DNA of 7,026 bases, from the NCBI GenBank assembly GCA_003520365.1, contig DOUW01000498.1:132-7157 (forward strand), written 5' to 3'. Source of the stretch: Massilia sp. (lineage in GTDB: Bacteria > Pseudomonadota > Gammaproteobacteria > Burkholderiales > Burkholderiaceae_D). Within the stretch, counting starts at the first letter, position 1. Every line of letters starts with the position of its first letter. The notes beneath the pieces were generated by a model. It saw only the letters and a program-made list of their open reading frames with translations. It did not search any database and was not told the origin of the DNA. Positions 1-5,239 of this stretch are shown here, piece by piece. Made by a program: the position numbers and the translations under genes.

Positions 1-786
1 CGGCTTCGGCATGAAGGTCGCGGTCTTGCCGTAGCTGTGGGCGACGTTCCAGATCACGTATTTCATGTTCTGGGTCCAGTCGGCGCGCTCGACCAGGGTC
101 GAGAAGCGGGTGCCGATTTCGTTCTGGCCGGCGCCGGCCACTTCATGGTGGTGCACTTCGACCGGGATGCCCAGCGATTCGAGGATGAGGCACATTTCCG
201 AGCGCATGTCCTGGAAGCTGTCGACCGGCGGGACCGGGAAGTAGCCGCCCTTGACGGTCGGACGGTGGCCGCTGTTGCCGCCTTCGATTTCCTTGTCGGT
301 CGACCAGGCGGCTTCTTCCGATTCGATCTTCACGAAGCAGCCCGACATGTCGCTCTTCCAGCGGATCGAGTCGAAGATGAAGAATTCCGGTTCCGGGCCG
401 AAGAAGGCGGTATCGCCCACGCCCGAGGACTTCAGGTAGGCTTCGGCGCGCTTGGCGATCGAGCGCGGGTCGCGGTCATAGCCCTTGCCGTCCGACGGTT
501 CGATCACGTCGCACTGCATGAACAGGGTGGTCTCTTCCATGAACGGGTCGATGTTGGCCGTGGCCGGGTCCGGCATCAGGAGCATGTCCGATGCCTCGAT
601 GCCCTTCCAGCCGGCGATCGACGAGCCGTCGAAAGCGTGGCCCGACTCGAACTTGTCCAGGTCGAAGTGCGACACAGGGACGGTGACGTGCTGCTCCTTG
701 CCACGGGTATCCGCGAAGCGGAAATCAACGAACTTGACTTCGTTGTCCTTCACCATCTGCATCACATCTGCGGCGGTCTTTGCCAT
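1..786 (-). CDS. glnA: Type I glutamine synthetase, N-terminal 262 residues (3' end off window)
   Basis: The product makes glutamine from glutamate, ammonia and ATP in the cytoplasm, as a dodecamer; it is the central ammonium-assimilation enzyme. The visible protein starts [20 protein letters not shown]. The beta-grasp signature [16 protein letters not shown] lies near residues 52-67, the metal-binding catalytic-domain segment [11 protein letters not shown] near 127-137, and the [17 protein letters not shown] active-site segment near 210-226. The reading frame is open to the window edge, where it stops at the KP that opens the ATP-binding signature. About 262 of the usual ~470 residues are present. 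The ATG at 786 is preceded by AGGAG at a 6-nt spacing, and family alignment supports this start. A sigma-54 promoter and NtrC sites upstream indicate nitrogen control. In bacteria of this type the enzyme is usually also adenylylated at a C-terminal Tyr, which lies outside this window. Identification is firm. Confidence 0.97.
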   Translation of the reverse strand, partial: MAKTAADVMQMVKDNEVKFVDFRFADTRGKEQHVTVPVSHFDLDKFESGHAFDGSSIAGWKGIEASDMLLMPDPATANIDPFMEETTLFMQCDVIEPSDGKGYDRDPRSIAKRAEAYLKSSGVGDTAFFGPEPEFFIFDSIRWKSDMSGCFVKIESEEAAWSTDKEIEGGNSGHRPTVKGGYFPVPPVDSFQDMRSEMCLILESLGIPVEVHHHEVAGAGQNEIGTRFSTLVERADWTQNMKYVIWNVAHSYGKTATFMPKP

Positions 787-792
787 GCGTTT

Positions 793-797
793 CTCCT
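793..797 (-). promoter_or_regulatory. Ribosome binding site of glnA
   Basis: AGGAG on the minus strand lies 6 nt before the ATG at 786. It fixes the glnA start codon and is the only strong Shine-Dalgarno match nearby. Confidence 0.85.
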
Positions 798-878
798 AAA
801 TGAAAAGGGTGGTGCCGTCAGGCGGCGGGGTCTCGGCGACCGGTCCAGCCAACGTGCGACATACTCAAGCGAAACATA

Positions 879-894
879 TGCAGGAACCATGCCA
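879..894 (-). promoter_or_regulatory. Sigma-54 (-24/-12) promoter of glnA
   Basis: The minus strand reads TGGCATGGTTCCTGCA. This matches the RpoN consensus TGGCAYR-N4-YTGCA, with the invariant GG at 893-892 and GC at 881-880 exactly 12 bp apart. The predicted transcript start is near 868, which gives a leader of about 82 nt before the glnA ATG, similar in length to the leader from the enterobacterial glnA sigma-54 promoter. The element points toward glnA and has NtrC-type dyads 90-170 bp upstream. The start site itself is inferred. Confidence 0.85.
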
Positions 895-970
895 GCAGTC
901 CGTCATGAACAAATGCGCAATCGTTCTTTGGAAACCCGTGAGTTTAACCATAAAATCCTTGGCGATACGG

Positions 971-987
971 CTTTACACAATGGTGCA
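971..987. promoter_or_regulatory. Degenerate NtrC half-site
   Basis: The right half TGGTGCA at 981-987 is perfect, but the left half is poor. Its centre (979) lies 32 bp from the centre of the perfect NtrC dyad (1011) and about 111 bp upstream of the predicted glnA transcript start. This resembles the classical -108/-140 pair of enterobacterial glnA. The spacing is the main argument; the sequence match alone would be weak. Confidence 0.45.
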
Positions 988-1002
988 GCCCAACGCAAGC
1001 AA

Positions 1003-1019
1003 TGCACCAACATGGTGCA
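1003..1019. promoter_or_regulatory. NtrC (NRI) enhancer site, perfect dyad
   Basis: TGCACCAACATGGTGCA is an exact TGCACC-N5-GGTGCA palindrome, the consensus for NtrC, the phosphorylated activator of sigma-54 promoters under nitrogen limitation. As far as I recall, it closely resembles the strong NtrC site of enterobacterial glnA. It lies about 143 bp upstream of the predicted glnA start, a normal enhancer distance that would require DNA looping. Confidence 0.88.
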
Positions 1020-1031
1020 CGCACCACGATG

Positions 1032-1048
1032 CGCACCATTTTGATGCG
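1032..1048. promoter_or_regulatory. Second NtrC-like site
   Basis: CGCACC-ATTTT-GATGCG is an imperfect version of the same dyad: five of six arm pairs are complementary, and flanking G1031/C1049 also pair. Its centre (1040) is 29 bp from that of the perfect site, close to three helical turns, as expected for cooperative NtrC dimers. It lies 63 bp before the rhodanese ATG, so it could serve either divergent gene. Confidence 0.6.
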
Positions 1049-1100
1049 CTTCGCACCGATTCGGCAAGTTTGCGTGATACTGGTGCGAAGCTATTTCGAC

Positions 1101-1105
1101 AAGGA
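1101..1105 (+). promoter_or_regulatory. Ribosome binding site of the rhodanese gene
   Basis: AAGGA lies 6 nt before the ATG at 1112. It selects this start over upstream in-frame ATGs, which would place the coding region across the NtrC sites. Confidence 0.75.
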
Positions 1106-1111
1106 ACTCAT

Positions 1112-1570
1112 ATGAGCACGACCGACACCATTCTCGACGCCGCCCGCAGCCGCGCGGCAGGCCAGCCCTATGCCGGCGCCGTTACCCCGCAGGAGGCTTT
1201 TGCACTGGTTCAAAGCAATCCGAACGTGAAGATCGTCGACGTGCGCACCAATGCCGAGCGCGACTGGGTCGGCCGCGTCGCCGTGCCGGAAAGCCAGCAC
1301 GTCGCGGTGCAATGGGTCACCTACCCCGGCGGCCAGCCGAATCCCCAGTTCGGCCCGCAACTGGAACAGGTCGCGAACAAGGACGAGGTGCTGCTGTTCC
1401 TGTGCCGCTCGGGCGTGCGCTCGCGCCACGGCGCCCGCGTCGCGACCGAGCTGGGCTACGCGAATGCCTTCGACATCCTGGAAGGCTTCGAGGGCGACCG
1501 CGACCAGGAGGGGCACCGCAAGACGGTCGGCGGCTGGTGCAAGGCGGGACTGCCCTGGATCGGGGCGTGA
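1112..1570 (+). CDS. Single-domain rhodanese-like protein (sulfurtransferase family)
   Basis: A 152-residue protein made of one rhodanese domain. Family members carry sulfane sulfur as a persulfide on a catalytic cysteine. The active-site loop is CRSGVRS, with the likely catalytic Cys98 following the beta-strand VLLFL. The upstream CH2A-like strand is KIVDVRTNAER (residues 40-50), and the C-terminal part contains the motifs ILEGFEGD and GGWCKAGLPW. There is no signal peptide or membrane segment, so it is probably cytoplasmic. The frame is open much further upstream, but only the ATG at 1112 has a ribosome binding site, and homology begins after it. A second cysteine, Cys143, sits in the C-terminal motif. 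The gene is divergent from glnA and may share its enhancer region. The physiological sulfur donor and acceptor cannot be read from the sequence. Family assignment is secure; the precise role is unknown. Confidence 0.92.
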   Translation: MSTTDTILDAARSRAAGQPYAGAVTPQEAFALVQSNPNVKIVDVRTNAERDWVGRVAVPESQHVAVQWVTYPGGQPNPQFGPQLEQVANKDEVLLFLCRSGVRSRHGARVATELGYANAFDILEGFEGDRDQEGHRKTVGGWCKAGLPWIGA

Positions 1571-1626
1571 TTCGAATCGCACACGCTCGATAGGACGCTG
1601 ACGAAGGAGTCCGCGCCGTTTATATC

Positions 1627-1758
1627 GTAGGGTGGGCGCCCCTGTGCCCACGCGTGACGCATGAACAGACGCAGCGCGTTGTAGACGCCAACACGACGCC
1701 GGCTTCACGCGTGGGCACGTTCGTCATCGAGGCCGGGGCCTCGATGACCCCACCCTAC
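1627..1758. repeat. Intergenic nested inverted-repeat element (REP/MITE-like)
   Basis: The non-coding stretch between two convergent genes is bounded by GTAGGGTGGG (1627-1636) and its exact complement CCCACCCTAC (1749-1758). Inside is a perfect 14-bp inverted pair, GTGCCCACGCGTGA (1644-1657) and its reverse complement (1705-1718), and then a 26-bp palindrome at 1723-1748. The left end can also fold on itself: GTGGGC at 1632-1637 pairs with GCCCAC at 1646-1651. There is no open reading frame of note and no obvious target-site duplication. I infer a dispersed non-autonomous repeat of the host genome; its copy number cannot be known from this window. Confidence 0.7.
1723..1748. repeat. 26-bp perfect palindrome, possible transcription barrier
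   Basis: Two 12-bp arms (1723-1734 and 1737-1748; left arm GTCATCGAGGCC) are separated by GG. In RNA this would form a strong GC-rich hairpin from either strand, 33 nt past the hydrolase stop codon and about 150 nt past the rhodanese stop. No T-tract follows on either strand, so a canonical intrinsic terminator is not supported. It could instead stabilise 3' ends or act as part of the surrounding repeat. Confidence 0.55.
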
Positions 1759-1781
1759 CGGTCACCGCGTCACCGTGCTCC

Positions 1782-3740
1782 TTACGGCATCACCATCACC
1801 TGCACGCCCGAGGCCGCGTCCGGCGCGCGGTAGACGCGCTGGGTCGCCTTCACGAAGTCTTCCGGCTTCGCCGTCGGGATGCGCACGAAAGTCTGCGGAT
1901 TCAGGTCGACCAGCGGGAACCAGGAGCTCTGCACCTGCACCATGATGCGGTGGCCGCGGCGGAAGGTGTGGTTCACCTGGCCCAATTCATAACTGATCGC
2001 CTCCACCTTGTTCGGCACGAGCGGCTCGGGCTTCTCGAAGGAGTGGCGGAATTTCGCGCGCAGCGGGTTGCCGCGCACCAGCTGCTGGTAGCCGCCCAGC
2101 GCCAGCGGCGGCGCGACCACGTCGCTGCCTTTCACCTGCACCTCCGGCTGCGGGTAGGCGTTCGGATACACGTCGATCAGCTTCACCACCCAGTCGGCGT
2201 CGGTGCCGGTGGTCGAGACGAACAGCTTCGGCAACACCGGACCGGCGATCGTCACGTCTTCTTCCAGCACCTCGCTCTGGTAGACCAGTACGTCGGGCCG
2301 TTTCGCGGCGAAACGCTGGTCCGAGACCATGTACTCGCGCGGCACGCCGGTGGCCGGGTAGCCGATGAAGGGCACGGGCTTGTGCGGGTCGGCGACGTAT
2401 TCATCATAGCCCGTCCCCGCGGCCACGGGCGCTTTCCAGTCCAGCTTGCCGTTCGCGCCGAAATAGAGCGTGCGTGCCTTGGCCTGCACCGGCGGCCAGG
2501 CGGTGTACTGGCGCCAGACGTTGGAGCCGGTCTCGAAGGCCGTTACTTCCGGCAGCGTGCGCGCCGGCTTCACCCCCTTCAGGTGCTGTTCGAAAAAGGG
2601 GAATTCGATCTGCCTGCGGTAGTAGTCGGCCGTCTTGCTGTCGAAGTTCACGTGGCCCAGGCGCGCACCGTCGCCGCGAGCCCAGCCGCCATGCACCCAG
2701 GGCCCGATCACCAGGCGGTTCTCGATGCCGGGATTCTGCTTTTCGATGGCGCGGTAGGTGATGAAAGGGCCTTCCAGGTCTTCGGCATCGAACCAGCCGC
2801 CCACCGTCAGCACCGCCGCCTTGACGTTCTTCAGGTGCGGCGCGATCGCGCGCGACTGCCAGAACTGGTCATAGGTGTCGTGCTCGATGTTCGGCATGAA
2901 ATAACCGCGCTGCGCCGGGCTCATGGTGGCGGCGATGTGCGACAGCGTCAGGTGCTTCAGGAAGAAATCGTAACCGTCGGTCGTGCCGTAGTCGAATTCG
3001 GCGTCGCTCTTCGAGGGCGGCGCCGGGTTGGCCGCTTCGGTAAAGGAGGCGTAGAAGTCGAAGTTCGCGGCCAGCATGAAGGCGCCGCCGTGGTACGAAT
3101 CGTCGCCCATGTACAGGTCGGTGACCGGCGCCTGCGGCGACGCGGCCTTGATCGCCGGGTGCGAATCGATGATGCTGGCCGCCGTGTAGAAGCCGGGGTA
3201 GCTGATGCCGTAGATACCGACTTTGCCGTTGTTGTTCGGGACGTTCTTCAGCAGCCAGGCGACGGTATCGTGCATGTCCTCGCTCTCGACGCCTTCGCCC
3301 GCCGCACGCTTCGAAGTGTCGTTTGCACCGCGATGCGGCGTCATCTCCTGCCACTTCCCTTCCGACATGTAGCGCCCGCGCACATCCTGCTTCACGAAGA
3401 TATAGCCGCTGTCCATGAATTCGCGCGAAGGGCCGATCGCTTCCGGATACCAGTCGACGCCGTAGCGCATCGCGTCCTGGGCGTAGACGCCGGCGCTGTA
3501 GGGCGTACGCTGCATCAGGAAGGGATAGCTGCGCGAGCCGTCCTTCGGCACGTAGACCACGGTGAACAGCTTGATCCCGTCGCGCATCGGGATGCGGTAC
3601 TCGTACTTCGTGTAGCTGCCCTGCAGGCTGCGCTTGGCGGCAAGCGCGTCCGCATCGCCGGCTGCGTGGGATAAAGGTGCGGCCAGCCCGAAGGCCAGCA
3701 TCAGGCTGAGGGAAAGGACGGAAAGCGGACTGTGGGTCAT
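1782..3740 (-). CDS. Secreted CocE/NonD-family serine hydrolase (X-Pro dipeptidyl-peptidase S15 fold)
   Basis: A 652-residue alpha/beta hydrolase that cleaves an acyl ester or amide bond; relatives include cocaine esterase, glutaryl-7-ACA acylase and X-prolyl dipeptidyl peptidases. Residues 1-26 form a signal peptide (hydrophobic run VLSLSLMLAFGLAAPL, likely cut after SHA or SHAA), although its n-region lacks Lys/Arg. The S15 domain starts near YEYRIPMRDGIKL. The nucleophile is Ser180 in YGISYPG, the likely acid is Asp318 in GGWFDAED, and the likely base is His350 in GPWVHGGW. Residues from about 400 to the end match the C-terminal jelly-roll domain (start PEVTAFETGSNVWR). All triad residues are present and the length is normal. 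The ATG at 3740 has AAAGG 5 nt upstream; a TTG six codons earlier has no such site. The gene lies 71 bp after the TAXI gene and is probably the last of that operon. The substrate is unknown; exported peptidase or beta-lactam/ester acylase are both possible. Confidence 0.93.
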   Translation of the reverse strand: MTHSPLSVLSLSLMLAFGLAAPLSHAAGDADALAAKRSLQGSYTKYEYRIPMRDGIKLFTVVYVPKDGSRSYPFLMQRTPYSAGVYAQDAMRYGVDWYPEAIGPSREFMDSGYIFVKQDVRGRYMSEGKWQEMTPHRGANDTSKRAAGEGVESEDMHDTVAWLLKNVPNNNGKVGIYGISYPGFYTAASIIDSHPAIKAASPQAPVTDLYMGDDSYHGGAFMLAANFDFYASFTEAANPAPPSKSDAEFDYGTTDGYDFFLKHLTLSHIAATMSPAQRGYFMPNIEHDTYDQFWQSRAIAPHLKNVKAAVLTVGGWFDAEDLEGPFITYRAIEKQNPGIENRLVIGPWVHGGWARGDGARLGHVNFDSKTADYYRRQIEFPFFEQHLKGVKPARTLPEVTAFETGSNVWRQYTAWPPVQAKARTLYFGANGKLDWKAPVAAGTGYDEYVADPHKPVPFIGYPATGVPREYMVSDQRFAAKRPDVLVYQSEVLEEDVTIAGPVLPKLFVSTTGTDADWVVKLIDVYPNAYPQPEVQVKGSDVVAPPLALGGYQQLVRGNPLRAKFRHSFEKPEPLVPNKVEAISYELGQVNHTFRRGHRIMVQVQSSWFPLVDLNPQTFVRIPTAKPEDFVKATQRVYRAPDAASGVQVMVMP

Positions 3741-3745
3741 GGCGG

Positions 3746-3750
3746 CCTTT
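3746..3750 (-). promoter_or_regulatory. Ribosome binding site deciding the hydrolase start
   Basis: AAAGG on the minus strand lies 5 nt before the ATG at 3740. This supports the 652-residue product, beginning MTHSPLSVLS, over a TTG start at 3758. Confidence 0.6.
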
Positions 3751-3797
3751 GCGGACAAGTCGAAGCCCGCCAGTGTAATCCGTTTCGCCGCCGCGCT

Positions 3798-3823
3798 GTT
3801 ACTCTGGCAAGTTACTCCGCCAA
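3798..3823. repeat. Tandem 13-bp imperfect duplication over the TAXI stop codon
   Basis: GTTACTCTGGCAA (3798-3810) is followed directly by GTTACTCCGCCAA (3811-3823), identical at 11 of 13 positions. The right copy encodes the last residues and TAA stop of the TAXI protein; the left copy lies just beyond it. It looks like an old slippage duplication. No regulatory role is evident. Confidence 0.6.
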
Positions 3824-5239
3824 GTGCTGCGCTGCGGCGACCTTGCCGTCGTCATCGCCGTCGAGCGTGATGCGTACCCGCTCGCGCACGAACGCGATGT
3901 GGCTGCGCAGCCGGTACAGTTCGTCCGCATAGGCCAGCGGGATCGAGATGTGGTTCACGCGCGTCTCGATGTCGTCCAGGCGGCGCACCAGGTCCTCGCG
4001 CACGAAACGCCTTTGGTCTTCGGGCACGTTCTCGACCGCCTGCTCGACCGCGCGCAATTCGCCGTACCAGCGGTAGACGCGCGAGCGCACCCGCCACACG
4101 TACAGCGGCGGCACGATCTTCGACAGCGGAATCACCAGCGCGGCCAGCGCCACCACCACGACCCACAGGCGGTCGAACAGGTTGGCCAGCCAGAAGCTCA
4201 TGTAGCGCTGCAGCAGCGGCGGGCCGTCGCGGTAGTACTTCGCCGCCTCGGGCGCCACGGGGATCTCGGTGTACTTCGGCGACGGGAATTGCCCCTGCTG
4301 CTGGAACCACCCTGCCCCGCCGTGGATCTTGCCGGCCGCCTTGACGAACAGGTCGACCAGGGCCGGATGCAGGTCTTCCCGCGCCACCAGGGTGGCCGTG
4401 GGTGCAATCAGGTGGTAGTCCTGGGCCGGAATGTCGCGCCCGAGGTCGACGATCCCGCGCGGCAGCACCACGTGGGTCAGGAAAGGCAGGCGCCGCGTAT
4501 AGGCCTCGGCCTGGTCGAAGTTGAACAGGCGGATGCCGGGCGTCTGCAGCAGCATCTGGATCAGCGGCGCTTCCGGCGCCGAACTGAACACCAGGCCGTC
4601 GATGCGCCCGGCCAGCAGTTCCACGGTCGCCGGGGTATTCTCGAGCGCGCCGAGCGTCAGCTCCGCCGGCTCGATGCCGTTCACGGCCAGCACCTGGCGG
4701 AACAGGTTCGGCACGCCCGTGCCTTCCGGGCCGAGGTTGATGCGCAGGCCGCGCAGCCCTGTCAGGCTCTTCGCCTTGACGTCCGCGCGCAGGAACAGCC
4801 AGACCGGCTCGGTGAACAGGCTGCCGAGCGACACCAGTTCGCCCTGCTCCGCCCCCTCCTCGCTGGTCGAGCCGCTCTGCACGAAAGCGATGTCGGCTTC
4901 GCCGCGCTGCAGGCGCTCCAGGTTTTCTTTCGAGCCGAGCGAGCGCTGGACGCTGACCGCGATGTCGTCGCGTTTCAGCTCCTTGGCATACTGCTGACCG
5001 AAGGTTTCGTAGGCGCTGTTTTCCTGGCCGGTGGCCAGGCGCACCTGGCGCGGCGGCGCCGGGTCGACCACCAGATACGCGATGAAGCAGGCCAGCGCCA
5101 CCAGCACGATGGTCGGGCCGGATGCGACCAGCAGGTCGCGCAGGGAGATCAGGGAAAAGCCGCGGATGGTGGAAACCGCGCGCCGGCTGGCCCGGCGCGC
5201 GCGTTCACCGGCTTTTACGCCACCCTTCAACGCACGCAC
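3812..5239 (-). CDS. TAXI-family (TRAP-type) solute-binding protein, membrane-tethered with cytoplasmic tail
   Basis: A 475-residue protein. Residues 1-35 are basic. A transmembrane helix spans about 40-58 (GPTIVLVALACFIAYLVV). The periplasmic TAXI domain covers about 65-345, with the typical opening RQVRLATGQENSAYETFGQQ, the segments GEADIAFVQSG and GLRINLGPEGTG, and ALENTPATVELLAGRIDGLVF. A second helix lies at about 355-381, followed by a charged helical tail (382-475) containing RWYGELRAVEQAVE and LYRLRSHIAFVRERV. Classical TAXI proteins are soluble binding subunits of TRAP importers; here both ends appear to be cytoplasmic and no TRAP permease is nearby, so a sensory or scaffold role is possible. 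The likely start is GTG at 5239, overlapping the upstream PBP gene by 13 bp, with no clear ribosome binding site; this suggests translational coupling. TTG at 5230 is an alternative. Family identity is secure; ligand and function are unknown. Confidence 0.88.
   Translation of the reverse strand: MRALKGGVKAGERARRASRRAVSTIRGFSLISLRDLLVASGPTIVLVALACFIAYLVVDPAPPRQVRLATGQENSAYETFGQQYAKELKRDDIAVSVQRSLGSKENLERLQRGEADIAFVQSGSTSEEGAEQGELVSLGSLFTEPVWLFLRADVKAKSLTGLRGLRINLGPEGTGVPNLFRQVLAVNGIEPAELTLGALENTPATVELLAGRIDGLVFSSAPEAPLIQMLLQTPGIRLFNFDQAEAYTRRLPFLTHVVLPRGIVDLGRDIPAQDYHLIAPTATLVAREDLHPALVDLFVKAAGKIHGGAGWFQQQGQFPSPKYTEIPVAPEAAKYYRDGPPLLQRYMSFWLANLFDRLWVVVVALAALVIPLSKIVPPLYVWRVRSRVYRWYGELRAVEQAVENVPEDQRRFVREDLVRRLDDIETRVNHISIPLAYADELYRLRSHIAFVRERVRITLDGDDDGKVAAAQHLAE
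5177..5201. repeat. GC-rich hairpin inside the start of the TAXI gene
   Basis: Two perfect 10-bp arms (CGCGCGCCGG and its complement, 5177-5186 and 5192-5201) flank a 5-nt loop. The hairpin covers about codons 13-21 of the TAXI gene, the Arg-rich stretch before the first membrane helix. It may simply reflect high-GC Arg codons, but in mRNA it would be very stable and close to a weak GTG start. Confidence 0.5.

Noticed and set aside
814..841. Two small hairpins in the glnA leader (possible attenuator or riboswitch)
   Set aside because: Each stem is only 4 bp, with no T-run and no match to a known glutamine-responsive RNA. This is expected by chance in GC-rich sequence.
920..980. Additional sigma-70 glnA promoter on the minus strand
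   Set aside because: The AT-rich stretch offers TTGTGT plus a GATTTT/TTTTAT-like hexamer at roughly correct spacing, but the matches are too poor to call.
37..1044. 335-codon open frame on the + strand opposite glnA
   Set aside because: It is antisense to a clear glutamine synthetase and runs across the glnA promoter and NtrC sites. Its composition is that of a mirrored GC-rich gene, and it resembles no protein I know.
1049..1110. Sigma-54 promoter facing the rhodanese gene
   Set aside because: GG/GC pairs such as TCGGCAAGTTTGC have 9 bp rather than the required 12 bp between them. No convincing -35/-10 pair was found either; GATACT at 1076-1081 lacks a partner.
1723..1748. Intrinsic bidirectional terminator
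   Set aside because: The stem is excellent, but neither strand has a T-tract after it, so it was recorded as a palindrome rather than a terminator.
1950..3674. 574-codon open frame on the + strand
   Set aside because: It is the antisense shadow of the S15 hydrolase gene, whose own frame has a signal peptide and an intact catalytic triad. High-GC codon bias explains the lack of stops.
3741..3758. TTG start extending the hydrolase by six residues (MSAKAA)
   Set aside because: It has no ribosome binding site, while the ATG at 3740 has AAAGG at good spacing and yields a normal signal peptide.
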